Source of the DNA: Altererythrobacter sp. B11
GTDB lineage: Bacteria; Pseudomonadota; Alphaproteobacteria; Sphingomonadales; Sphingomonadaceae
Assembly (NCBI RefSeq): GCF_003569745.1
Contig: NZ_AP018498.1
Location: 3,139,001 to 3,203,000 of the forward strand
Reading direction: 5' to 3'
DNA: 64,000 nt
A program made the position numbers and the translations under genes. Shown in pieces: positions 1-8,425 of the stretch (the stretch's first letter is position 1; each line of letters opens with the position of its first letter). The notes below the pieces were generated by a model. The model searched no databases, was not told the origin of the DNA, and saw nothing but the letters and a program-made list of their open reading frames with translations.

Positions 1-335
1 TGAGAAAGGATGTCGCGGATCCGACCGATGGTGCCGCCGCTGTCGTTGATATCGTCTACGAACAGAAGGCGCTCACCGGCAGCGCTTTTGGCCGCCGCCT
101 TGCGGAGCAATTGTTCTGCGAAGCCGGGCACTTCCGACGAATGATCGATCGATAACATCGGCCGGTCCAGGGCGTGTGACATATAGACCGCAGGCGCGAG
201 ACCACCGCGGCCGATCCCGATTACGAAATCGGGCCTCCACGCGCGCAATTCCGGGTTGCCGGCAAGCACGCGAACGTCAGCGACAAACTGATCATGCGAA
301 ATGAAATGCAGTTCGGGTTCGTCTTGGATGCTCAT
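1..335 (-). CDS. Purine-type phosphoribosyltransferase, 3' end cut by window edge
   Basis: I translated this directly from the minus strand. About 111 residues are visible, starting MSIQDEPELHF, and the C-terminus lies outside the window. Residues about 38-46 read FVIGIGRGGL, the usual first strand and loop of type I phosphoribosyltransferases. Residues about 90-104 read LLFVDDINDSGGTI, the PRPP-binding loop with its two adjacent acidic residues. The family transfers phosphoribose from PRPP to a nucleobase in the cytoplasm. The short size and GRGG loop suggest the xanthine/hypoxanthine/guanine group (Gpt/Hpt-like), but the base specificity cannot be read here. It lies 76 bases after the LysR gene on the same strand. 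With the purine genes on the other side of that regulator, a purine salvage role is the natural inference. Confidence 0.85.
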   Translation of the reverse strand, partial: MSIQDEPELHFISHDQFVADVRVLAGNPELRAWRPDFVIGIGRGGLAPAVYMSHALDRPMLSIDHSSEVPGFAEQLLRKAAAKSAAGERLLFVDDINDSGGTIGRIRDILS

Positions 336-411
336 CGTGTGCGCCTGGTTCAGTCTTGGCCGAACCGGTGCGGTATCGGCAAATAGGTCCCCTCGCAATC
401 GAGTGACGCGT

Positions 412-1356
412 TTATCCCACGGCCGTTTGCAGCTCGATAGAGGCGGGATAGCCCAGCTGCGCGAAGCCGGATTCTATTTCGCCCAGCACCATATTCGCCG
501 CGTAGGACAGCGTTCGGGTGGATGAGGTGCACAAGGCAAGCGTCATCGGCCGCAGCACCGAATCGGAGATGCGGATGAAGGACAGCAACCCCTGCTGAAT
601 TTCGGTAGTAACGTCGATTGAGGTCAGCACGCCGATCCCCACATCCTGCAGGACGAGCGAAGTAATCATCTGGATATTGTCTGAACTCGCCGTGCGATCG
701 ATCTCCACCCCGATCATTCCTTCCAGCACCGCGATCTGCTGGCAGACCGCGAGCGGTTCCGCAGGGACGATCAGCGGGAAGCCCACGCAGGATGAAAAGC
801 GCGCCTCCGACGCCCGGGCCAGCGGGTGGCCGGGCGGGGTCAGGAATCCAAGCACCACTTCGACGAAGGAACGCACAGTAATGTCGCGATACGATTGCGG
901 TTCGAAGAAGATACCGAAATCAACCTCCCCGGCGGCGATCGCCTTGCGCACCGCGTCATTGTCCAACACGCGCAGCCCGACAGTCACGCCCGGAAAGCGC
1001 TCCTGGATTACGCGGACCTTCGCGGGGATGTAGCCCTTGGCAAGGGCATCAATCACCGCGATCTCGACATGGCCGCGCTTGAGGCCGCGCAAATCGCCAA
1101 TCTGGTTGAGCACGTCCTCCATATTCTTCTGCCAGCGCCCCCCGGCCGCCATCATGATCTCGCCGGCCGCGGTCAGACGCAGCCCGGTGGACAGCCGCTC
1201 GAACAGCGGCATGCCGATCGTGGCTTCGACATTGAGGATCTGCCGGTCGATGGCGGAAGCCGAGACGTTCAGTTCGTCAGCAGCCTTACGGATCGAACCA
1301 AGCCGTCCCACGGCCATGAAATAGCGGAGGAATCTCGAAAAGGCCGGCATACCCAC
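412..1356 (-). CDS. LysR-family transcriptional regulator
   Basis: This is a 314-residue protein, a normal length for LysR regulators. Residues about 8-66 form the winged helix-turn-helix, with the typical stretches FMAVGRLGSIRKAADEL, SASAIDRQI and MPLFER. Residues about 92-300 form the substrate-binding fold (VEIAVIDALAKGYIP, then LIVPAEPLAVC). It sits between the phosphoribosyltransferase, which it precedes on the same strand, and the divergent adenosine deaminase operon. That is the standard place for a LysR activator of a neighbouring catabolic locus. By inference it senses a purine or a purine breakdown product and controls both directions. No effector can be assigned from sequence. The start was chosen because it gives the canonical LysR N-terminus. 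Confidence 0.92.
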   Translation of the reverse strand: MGMPAFSRFLRYFMAVGRLGSIRKAADELNVSASAIDRQILNVEATIGMPLFERLSTGLRLTAAGEIMMAAGGRWQKNMEDVLNQIGDLRGLKRGHVEIAVIDALAKGYIPAKVRVIQERFPGVTVGLRVLDNDAVRKAIAAGEVDFGIFFEPQSYRDITVRSFVEVVLGFLTPPGHPLARASEARFSSCVGFPLIVPAEPLAVCQQIAVLEGMIGVEIDRTASSDNIQMITSLVLQDVGIGVLTSIDVTTEIQQGLLSFIRISDSVLRPMTLALCTSSTRTLSYAANMVLGEIESGFAQLGYPASIELQTAVG

Positions 1357-1647
1357 CCTAATTTTTGCAACGGTCTGTAGAATTCATTGCGTTTGATAGC
1401 ATGAGGTCAAGCCCTTTATCATCCGCCCATCCTGGAAACAGGTCGGATCGAGGGAATTCCAGCCGCGGTGCCAGCGCGAGAGCATGGCCTTCCGGTGCCA
1501 GATTCCGGGCGGCCCGACCTCTTCGCAACTATCCGACAGAGGGGGTCCATGAATGTTCCACAGTCCGCGTATCACCCCTTGGTCGCCGGAGCGCGAGCTT
1601 TCGATCGCACGCTCGCAGGCTAGCTGCGCGGCTAATGCGCGCGCTGC
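1357..1647. promoter_or_regulatory. Divergent control region between LysR gene and purine operon
   Basis: This stretch of 291 bases lies between the LysR start and the adenosine deaminase start. No convincing gene was seen; the reading frames that cross it lack family features and good ribosome sites. The part next to the LysR gene (about 1358-1405) is clearly more A+T-rich than its surroundings, as expected for a divergent promoter with a LysR site. I could not pick a single convincing T-N11-A operator by eye. The assignment rests on gene arrangement. Confidence 0.4.
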
Positions 1648-3126
1648 ATGAAGCGCAAATTCTTCGCCCTACTCGCAGCATGCAGCGCTTTTCAGGCGGC
1701 ACCCGCCCTCGCCAATCCAGCGAGCGAGAAGGCCGCAGCCGACCTGTTCGACAGGATCCAGTCTGATCCCAAACTCCTCCGCATGTTCCTGAAAGACATG
1801 CCCAAGGGGGCAGATCTGCATAATCATGCGTCGGGCGCTATCTGGGCCGAGGATTATCTTGCCTGGGCGCAGGACGCGGGTTTTTGCGCTGATGAGGAAG
1901 GCGTCGCCCTGACGCCGCCGCCCTGCGCGCAGGGGCGCAGCATTGCTGCCCTTGTTGAGAACGACACCTTTGCCTTCGATCGTTTGCTCGATGCGATCTC
2001 CACGCGTGGTGTCCAGATTGGTGTCGGGGCTGACGAGCAGAGCGGGCACACCCAGTTCTTTCGCAGTTTCGAGCGCTTCTGGCCCATTGCCGGCCATTCC
2101 GAGGTTCAGGTGCTCGCCTCTGTACTGCGCCTGGCGCAGGGCGACCGTGTTTCCTACCTGGAACTGATGGAGAATCCCTCGGCATTCCGCTGGTATGCCG
2201 AGGCACCCGATGCGCCGCTGGATACCGGCGGTCTGGCTGCCGCCTATGCGCGCGAAATGGCTGAAGTGCCCGCGGTAATCACCGCGGCGATGGCCGAGAT
2301 GGACGAGACCGAAGCCGCCGTGCGGGCCGAGTTCGGCTGTGCGAGCGCCACCCCCGACCCAGCCTGCGAGGTGGCGCTTCATTATCTTGCTTCAGGCCTG
2401 CGCAACCACTCTCCTGCCCAGGTCTTCAGGCTGCTGATCCTTTGCTTTGAAATGGTCCGGCAGGATCCGCGCTATGTCGGGGTGAATTTTGTCGAGCCCG
2501 AGGACTGGCCGATCTCGCTACGAGATTACGACCTCCACATGGCGATGTTTCGCTTCCTCAAGCAGCAATATCCCGAAGTGCGACTTACCCTCCATGCGGG
2601 TGAGTTGACATTCGCACGGGTGCCTCCGGCGCAGTTGCGCAACCACATGGCCAAGGCGATCGAGGCCGGCGCTGAGCGGGTTGGCCATGGCACCGGCATC
2701 GCGCTGGAAGACGACGCGCTCGCGACAATGCAATACATGGCAGGCAAGGGCATCGCCGTCGAAATCAATCTCACCAGCAACGCCGTTATTCTCGGCGTAT
2801 CTGGCGCGGATCACCCGCTGACGCTGTATCGCCGTTTTGGCGTGCCCGTGGTCCTCTCGACCGACGACGAAGGCCTTCTGCGCACCGACTTGACCAACGA
2901 ATATGTCCGCGCGGCGATGGAGCACGGCCTCGGCTACCGTGACCTCAAGGAACTGGCGCGCGCGAGCTTGACCTACAGCTTCCTGCCGGACCGCGAGCGC
3001 AAGGTCCTTATCGAGCGGCTGGCGGAAGATTCCGAACGTTTCGAAAAGACGAAGGTGGCGGCGCTTGCCGACGCGATGCGGGCCGGACCTGCAAAAGGAG
3101 GTTCCGCACAACTGCTTGCCGACTGA
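1648..3126 (+). CDS. Exported adenosine deaminase (ADGF/CECR1-like)
   Basis: This 492-residue protein begins with a signal peptide (MKRKFFALLAACSAFQAAPALA, cleavage near residue 22), so it should act in the periplasm or outside the cell. Metal ligands of the adenosine deaminase fold are visible. MPKGADLHNHASG carries the HxH pair at residues 58 and 60. Later come LTLHAGE (near 316), VGHGTGI (near 346) and LSTDDEG (near 403). The MPKG(A)-LH-H opening resembles the growth-factor branch (ADGF/CECR1). The length, well above the roughly 340 residues of cytoplasmic Add, also fits that branch. The likely reaction is adenosine or deoxyadenosine to inosine or deoxyinosine. It is the first gene of the rightward purine locus and is followed after 128 bases by a TonB receptor. 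Its ribosome site is weak. A related deaminase substrate cannot be excluded. Confidence 0.85.
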   Translation: MKRKFFALLAACSAFQAAPALANPASEKAAADLFDRIQSDPKLLRMFLKDMPKGADLHNHASGAIWAEDYLAWAQDAGFCADEEGVALTPPPCAQGRSIAALVENDTFAFDRLLDAISTRGVQIGVGADEQSGHTQFFRSFERFWPIAGHSEVQVLASVLRLAQGDRVSYLELMENPSAFRWYAEAPDAPLDTGGLAAAYAREMAEVPAVITAAMAEMDETEAAVRAEFGCASATPDPACEVALHYLASGLRNHSPAQVFRLLILCFEMVRQDPRYVGVNFVEPEDWPISLRDYDLHMAMFRFLKQQYPEVRLTLHAGELTFARVPPAQLRNHMAKAIEAGAERVGHGTGIALEDDALATMQYMAGKGIAVEINLTSNAVILGVSGADHPLTLYRRFGVPVVLSTDDEGLLRTDLTNEYVRAAMEHGLGYRDLKELARASLTYSFLPDRERKVLIERLAEDSERFEKTKVAALADAMRAGPAKGGSAQLLAD

Positions 3127-3254
3127 CAGTTCCGGCCCATTCGGCCGCAGTCGGCAGCAGTAATATTTGAGAACAAACGAGGAGAGGACGGGACACAATA
3201 GCCGGCAAGACCATGCGAAGACACGGCTTTGCCTGCGGAAATGGGGGTTACACA

Positions 3255-5774
3255 ATGACAAACCTGTATCGGTCTCAGGGTCATAGGCACACTGCAAGCG
3301 GCAGGTTGGGCCGCGCGCGGACGCTCGGCGCGCTTTCACTCGGGCTGCTTTCCTGCACCGCCCTGTCCACGCCTGCGTCCGCCCAGGAAAGCGAAGACGA
3401 AGAGGCGGAGGCCATCGTCGTGACGGGAACGCTGAACGCGCTGCCGATCGAAGACGTCGGCACCGTGTTCGGTTTCGACAAGACGCTTCTGGAGACGCCG
3501 CGTTCGGCCTCTTCAATCAGTTCCGAACAGATGGAGCGCTTCGGCGTTACGGACATCTACGATCTCGTCGCACAGGCTCCGGGCAGCTTTACCAACTCCT
3601 TCTTCGGAGTGGGTGGCGCGCTGGACATTCGCGGCACACCCGGTGAAGTCTACTTCCGCGGCGTCCGCCGGCTGGATAACCCGGGCAATTACCCCACCCC
3701 CATCGGCGCATCCGAACGGATCGACATCATCCGTGGCCCGGCATCCCCAATCTATGGCCCGTCGAAGACCGGTGGCTATATGAATTTCGTGCCGAAATCC
3801 GCACGCGTGCAGGGTGGCAAGCTCCTGTCCGGACCGCAGGGCGAGATCAGCTACACCACGGGTAGCTGGAACAAGAGCGTACTGAAGGGCGAGGTTCGCG
3901 GACCGGCCGTTATTGGCAGCACCGAATTCGGCTACAGCCTCTACGCGGAGGTCGAGGATTCAGGCAGCTATTACGATAACATGTCCACAAATCAGACCAT
4001 TCTGCAGGCCGCGTTCGACAATCAGATAACCTCGAACCTGCGGATCGAATTCGGTGGCATGTATCACCGCTTCCGGGGCCAGCAGAACGGTGGCTGGAAC
4101 CGCCTGACGCAGGAACTGGTCGACAACGGCACATATATCACCGGTACGCCTCCGTCCGTGGATGGTGCGCGCTACGACCCCGTGACCGATTCCGTCGTGT
4201 TCGACGGTCCGCGCGACGGACAGGTGTCGCAGGACGAATTCAACGCCTTCGGCGGCACAGATTATTTCAATCCCTTCGGCTCATTCGGCTGCGGCGGCGG
4301 CAGCCCCTTCGCCAATGCTTCGATGAACGATGCCTGCTACGCCACCAATTATCCCTTCCTCGGGCTGGAAGACCCCGGGACGACCAAGCTCAGCCGCAGG
4401 AAGGTGCTCACCGGCAAGAACGATTTCCTGAACAACACGGCCAAGACGGCCTATTTCGACATCATCTTCGAAGCGGATGATGGCCTGGAGGTGAAGAACC
4501 AGTTCTTCTACGACGGTATCGATAACGACAACGAGAATTCCTACGGCTTCTCTCAGTTCCACAATTCGTGGGTGATCGAAGACAAGATTGTCGTGTCGAA
4601 GAAGTTCGAGACTACGGCAGGCGACTTCTCTGTTCAGGTCTCGCCGTCGATCCGCCACACGAAATTCCTCCACGGTGACGACTTCAATTACGAATATTTT
4701 CACCGCGTCGATCTGACGCAGGGTTATGGCGTCGCGTCGGATCGACTGCTGTCGACGGAATGCGACTGCGACTATTCCAACTATCTGTCCGGCCACTTCA
4801 CCGATTACGGCATCGCCGGCTTGACCGATCTCGACTTCAACTTCGGTCTCGATGTGCTGCTCGGCCTTCGTTACGACAAGGTGGACGCGACCTCCTCCTA
4901 CGACGTGTCGAAGATGAACAACACGCCAGATGTCCTCTCGGCGAAGGGCGACGACGATGGCGTCTCGTGGACCGCCAGCGTCTCTTACAAGCTGCCTTTC
5001 GGCATCATCCCCTATGCTACAGCCTCGCGCCAAGCCACGGTGATTGCCGGACAGGGTTCAGAAATTGCTGCCGGGGATATCGCGGCGGGTACGTTCATGA
5101 CGGCGTCAAAGATGTACGAAGGCGGCGTCAAGGGCAGCTTTCTCGACGAGGCGCTCTATGCAGCCGTATCGGTTTACCAGCAGGAACGCACCGACCGTAA
5201 CATCCAGTCTTCCACGGTTAACCAGTCCGTGAAGACCGAAGGTCTTGAAGCAGAACTGCGCTGGGCGGTGGACGAGCACCTGTTCATCACCGGCGCCTAT
5301 ACGAAGACGAAGGTGGTCAACCTCACCTTCCTCGATGCGGGGTCCACTTTTAGCTTCCTCGGCTACGAAGACCTCAAGGCGTTCCTGACCGACCCGTCGC
5401 TGATCTATGGCGGCCAGCCGGGCGCGCTCATCCCGATCCCGGACGAGGATGCCGCACGGCGCGCGGGCATTCCGGAGAACCTCTATTCGGCCACCGCGAC
5501 CTATGCCTTCGATGCGGGACTGGCATTGAGCGCGAGCGTGGTGCGGGTGGATTCGGTCTATTCGGGCCAGTCACGGGCCGTGAAGCTGCCAGCCTACACA
5601 CTGGTCGATCTCGGTGCATCCTACGAAATCGACAACTGGATGCTCCGCGTCGTGGTCAAGAATGTGACCGACGAGACCTATTATCGCGCCAACTTCACCG
5701 AACTGTTCGGCAGCACCATCGTGCTTCCGGAAAGGCCGCGCAGCTTCCAGGCAACCGTGAGCTACAAGTTCTAG
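3255..5774 (+). CDS. TonB-dependent outer-membrane receptor, purine locus
   Basis: About 839 residues from the chosen ATG, which has a G-rich ribosome site and gives a long signal peptide (hydrophobic core TLGALSLGLLSCTAL, cut near PASAQ). An ATG 42 bases upstream in the same frame is less likely. The plug domain runs from about residue 50 to 200 and includes EAIVVTGTL, a TonB-box-like region, and ERIDIIRGPASPIYG. The rest is a 22-strand barrel type, ending in the aromatic-terminated strand FQATVSYKF. Such receptors import scarce or large substrates through the outer membrane using TonB energy. It lies between an exported adenosine deaminase and an exported purine nucleoside permease family protein. 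Nucleosides or a nucleic acid breakdown product are therefore a reasonable guess. The plug resembles siderophore-type receptors, so substrate assignment stays tentative. Confidence 0.93.
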   Translation: MTNLYRSQGHRHTASGRLGRARTLGALSLGLLSCTALSTPASAQESEDEEAEAIVVTGTLNALPIEDVGTVFGFDKTLLETPRSASSISSEQMERFGVTDIYDLVAQAPGSFTNSFFGVGGALDIRGTPGEVYFRGVRRLDNPGNYPTPIGASERIDIIRGPASPIYGPSKTGGYMNFVPKSARVQGGKLLSGPQGEISYTTGSWNKSVLKGEVRGPAVIGSTEFGYSLYAEVEDSGSYYDNMSTNQTILQAAFDNQITSNLRIEFGGMYHRFRGQQNGGWNRLTQELVDNGTYITGTPPSVDGARYDPVTDSVVFDGPRDGQVSQDEFNAFGGTDYFNPFGSFGCGGGSPFANASMNDACYATNYPFLGLEDPGTTKLSRRKVLTGKNDFLNNTAKTAYFDIIFEADDGLEVKNQFFYDGIDNDNENSYGFSQFHNSWVIEDKIVVSKKFETTAGDFSVQVSPSIRHTKFLHGDDFNYEYFHRVDLTQGYGVASDRLLSTECDCDYSNYLSGHFTDYGIAGLTDLDFNFGLDVLLGLRYDKVDATSSYDVSKMNNTPDVLSAKGDDDGVSWTASVSYKLPFGIIPYATASRQATVIAGQGSEIAAGDIAAGTFMTASKMYEGGVKGSFLDEALYAAVSVYQQERTDRNIQSSTVNQSVKTEGLEAELRWAVDEHLFITGAYTKTKVVNLTFLDAGSTFSFLGYEDLKAFLTDPSLIYGGQPGALIPIPDEDAARRAGIPENLYSATATYAFDAGLALSASVVRVDSVYSGQSRAVKLPAYTLVDLGASYEIDNWMLRVVVKNVTDETYYRANFTELFGSTIVLPERPRSFQATVSYKF

Positions 5775-5876
5775 TGAACGGAGGGGGGGCGCCGGTCTTT
5801 TGTGGCGCCCCCTACCCCGCCCTTCACGAGGCGATCCCCCGACGACGTGAAAATAACGCCAGGAGCGGCCATTTCC

Positions 5877-6989
5877 ATGCGCTTTACCCGATCCCTGTCC
5901 CTTGTTGCCTGCACCTTACTGGCCTGCACCAGCCCGCTTGCAGCTCAGGCGGCAGAGGAAGCCAATGTCCCGGCCCAAATTGCGCAATGCGAGCCCGGCG
6001 GTCCATGCGCAACCCCCCTCCCGGTCAGGATGGTGGTCGTCACGCTGTTCGAAATCGGCGAGGACAGCGGCGATACAGCCGGCGAATTCCAACTGTGGAA
6101 GGAACGGCGCGGGCTCCACACTCGCATTCCATTTCCGCAGGGCTTCCACGATCTTTATTACGATCCCAAAACCCAGCTGCTGGCCGTCGTGACCGGGATT
6201 GGCACCGCCAAATCAGCCACGGCAACCATGGCGCTCGGCCTCGACCAGCGGTTCGACCTGAGCCAGGCCTATTGGCTGGTGGCAGGCATCGCCGGGATAG
6301 ATCCCGAAGACGCCTCGATCGGCTCGGCCGCGTGGGCCGCCTATATGGTGGACGGGGACCTCGCACATGAGATCGACCCGCGTGAAATCCCCGCGGACTG
6401 GAAATACGGTTACTTTCCCCGCCATCTGCAGGGGCCCAACGATCTTACCCCGCGCGAACCCGAGGGCGAGATGTTCGTTGCCAACCTCGCACTCCGCGAT
6501 TGGGCTTACGAGCTGACCAAGGACGTGGCCCTGCCCGATGATCCGAGCATCGCGGAAGCACGCTCCCACTACATCGATCATCCCAATGCCCAGCGTCCAC
6601 CCTTCGTCCTCAAGGGCGAGCAGCTGGCGGCGATGACCTTCTGGCACGGCGCGCTGATGAACGACTGGGCCAATCACTGGGTCGATTACTGGACCGGCGG
6701 CAACGGCGAGTTCGTGACCTCAGCAATGGAAGAGACGGGTACGTTCCAGGCGCTGACCTATCTCGACCGGATCGGCCGTGTGGATAAGGAAAGGGTGATG
6801 GTACTGCGCGCTGGCAGTAACTTCACGATGCCCCCGCCGGGCCGCACAGCAGCTGACAACCTGCTTGCCGAAAACGAAGGCTACGCCGGGCTTCAGGCCT
6901 CCGTAGAAAGCCTCTACCTCGTCGGGTCGAAGGTCGTCGACGAGATACTCGGGCACTGGGACAGCTACAAGGACAACGTGCCCGAATGA
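5877..6989 (+). CDS. Exported purine nucleoside permease (NUP) family protein
   Basis: 370 residues from an ATG preceded by AGGAG at 5861-5865. The start gives a clean signal peptide (MRFTRSLSLVACTLLACTSPLAAQA). The mature part matches the purine nucleoside permease (NUP) family: KVMVVTLFEIGED-like opening, FPFPQGF-like segment, LLAVVTGIGTAKSATATMALG, YWLVAGIAGIDP, and the C-terminal block RAGSNFTMPPPG. The family was named for fungal nucleoside uptake, but the protein has a signal peptide and no obvious membrane helices. Its GIGxxxA and AGIAG segments look like the nucleoside phosphorylase fold. A periplasmic nucleoside-binding or phosphorolytic role is therefore plausible and is my inference. 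It follows the TonB receptor by about 100 bases and is probably co-transcribed. Confidence 0.85.
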   Translation: MRFTRSLSLVACTLLACTSPLAAQAAEEANVPAQIAQCEPGGPCATPLPVRMVVVTLFEIGEDSGDTAGEFQLWKERRGLHTRIPFPQGFHDLYYDPKTQLLAVVTGIGTAKSATATMALGLDQRFDLSQAYWLVAGIAGIDPEDASIGSAAWAAYMVDGDLAHEIDPREIPADWKYGYFPRHLQGPNDLTPREPEGEMFVANLALRDWAYELTKDVALPDDPSIAEARSHYIDHPNAQRPPFVLKGEQLAAMTFWHGALMNDWANHWVDYWTGGNGEFVTSAMEETGTFQALTYLDRIGRVDKERVMVLRAGSNFTMPPPGRTAADNLLAENEGYAGLQASVESLYLVGSKVVDEILGHWDSYKDNVPE

Positions 6990-7026
6990 CGCACGCAGGC
7001 ATCAAGGGCGATATGCGCCCGCGGTC

Positions 7027-8388
7027 ATGACCGTCACGCTCGTCTGCCATGCCGACGTGCTCGTCACGATGGACGACGAGCGGCGCGAGATTGCCGATGG
7101 CGCGCTCGCCTGGCGCGACGGGGCTATCGCCGCAATGGGGACCACGGCGGAACTCGCCGCGCTTGCCGACACTGCGGACGAGGTGATCGACGCCGCCGGC
7201 TGCGTGGTCACGCCGGGCCTCGTCAACACTCACCATCATCTCTACCAGACACTGACCCGCGCGGTGCCGGGCATCACCTCTGCCTCTCTGTTCGAATGGT
7301 TGAGGCGACTCTACCCGATCTGGGCGCAGTTTCGGCCTGACGACGTCTTCGCCGCCACGCAGCTGGGTCTGGCCGAGTTGGCCCTTTCGGGCTGTTCGCT
7401 AAGCTCGGATCATCTCTACCTGTTTCCGAATGGCGTGCGGATCGACGACACAGTCGCCGCGGCCGAGGTGATAGGGTTGCGCTTCCACGCGACGCGCGGC
7501 GCGATGAGCCTGGGCGAGAGCGCGGGCGGTCTGCCGCCAGACAGTCTGGTCGAGCCGGAAGACGCGATCCTCGATGACGCCATCCGCCTCATCGACGCTT
7601 TCCACGACCCTTCAGAGGGTGCGATGGTCCGCATCGGTATCGCTCCCTGTTCGCCGTTTTCAGTTACGCCCGACCTGATGCGCGAGGCGGCGCTTCTGGC
7701 GCGCGACAAGGGGGTGATGCTCCACACTCATCTCGCGGAAGATGCGGATGACGTGGCCTTCTCGCTCGCACGCTTCGGTTGCCGGCCAGGCCAGTATGCG
7801 GCCGAACTCGGGTGGACCGGTCCCGATGTGTGGCTCGCCCATTGCGTGCAACTGGATGCGGAGGAGATCGCGCTCTTCGCGCAAACCCGAACGGGTGTCG
7901 TCCATTGTCCCTGCTCAAATTGCCGCCTCGGCTCGGGCATTGCGCCGGTTCGCGCGATGCGCGCGGCCGGTGTCCCCGTCGGCCTCGGCGTGGACGGCTC
8001 CGCGTCGAGCGACAGCGGCAATCTCCTCAACGAGGCACGCCAGGCCATGCTGCTGCAACGGGCGGTCGGCGGTGCCAGCGCACTCGACCCGCGCGAGGCG
8101 CTCTATCTCGCCACGCGCGGCGGGGCCGGGATACTCGGGCGGAGCGATTGCGGCATGCTGGCGCCGGGCTTGCGGGCCGATCTCGCGATCTGGGACATGA
8201 ACGATATCCCCTCACAGGGGGCGTGGGACCGCGTAGCCGGGCTAGTCCTCAGCCCGCCGCGGCAGGTGCGCGACCTGTTCGTCGAAGGGGCGCCGGTGGT
8301 GCTTGGTGGGGAGCTTGCGCGTGTCGAGCGCTCCGACGTGCTCGGCGCCGCCGAGCGCTCGCTCTCTCGTCTGCTAGAGGCCGCTTGA
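7027..8388 (+). CDS. 8-oxoguanine deaminase-like amidohydrolase
   Basis: 453 residues, cytoplasmic, with no signal peptide. It is an amidohydrolase of the cytosine/guanine/8-oxoguanine deaminase group. The metal-binding THHH motif lies at about residues 68-71 (LVNTHHHLYQTLTRAVPG). It is followed by LHTHLAED (near 240), the conserved WLAHCVQL and VVHCPCSNCRLGSG blocks (near 277-306), and GLGVDGSASSDSGN (near 320). The NTHHHLYQTLTRAVPG region and the LYPIWAQF stretch are typical of 8-oxoguanine deaminases, which also cover hydroxy-triazine hydrolases. Deamination of 8-oxoguanine yields urate; deamination of guanine would yield xanthine. It sits 37 bases before a purine permease in the same direction. 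That position supports purine over triazine, but exact substrate choice is not decided by sequence. Confidence 0.85.
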   Translation: MTVTLVCHADVLVTMDDERREIADGALAWRDGAIAAMGTTAELAALADTADEVIDAAGCVVTPGLVNTHHHLYQTLTRAVPGITSASLFEWLRRLYPIWAQFRPDDVFAATQLGLAELALSGCSLSSDHLYLFPNGVRIDDTVAAAEVIGLRFHATRGAMSLGESAGGLPPDSLVEPEDAILDDAIRLIDAFHDPSEGAMVRIGIAPCSPFSVTPDLMREAALLARDKGVMLHTHLAEDADDVAFSLARFGCRPGQYAAELGWTGPDVWLAHCVQLDAEEIALFAQTRTGVVHCPCSNCRLGSGIAPVRAMRAAGVPVGLGVDGSASSDSGNLLNEARQAMLLQRAVGGASALDPREALYLATRGGAGILGRSDCGMLAPGLRADLAIWDMNDIPSQGAWDRVAGLVLSPPRQVRDLFVEGAPVVLGGELARVERSDVLGAAERSLSRLLEAA

Positions 8389-8425
8389 TGGCCGCCCCAC
8401 TCTTCCCTCCTGCCGGGAGCTTCGC

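Noticed and set aside
1354-1380. Similar ACC(C)TAATTTTT strings at about 1358 and 9918, flanking the purine locus, as possible attachment sites
   Set aside because: Only about eleven bases are shared. There is no integrase, tRNA or target duplication, and the LysR gene inside fits chromosomal regulation. Probably coincidence or a shared regulator half site.
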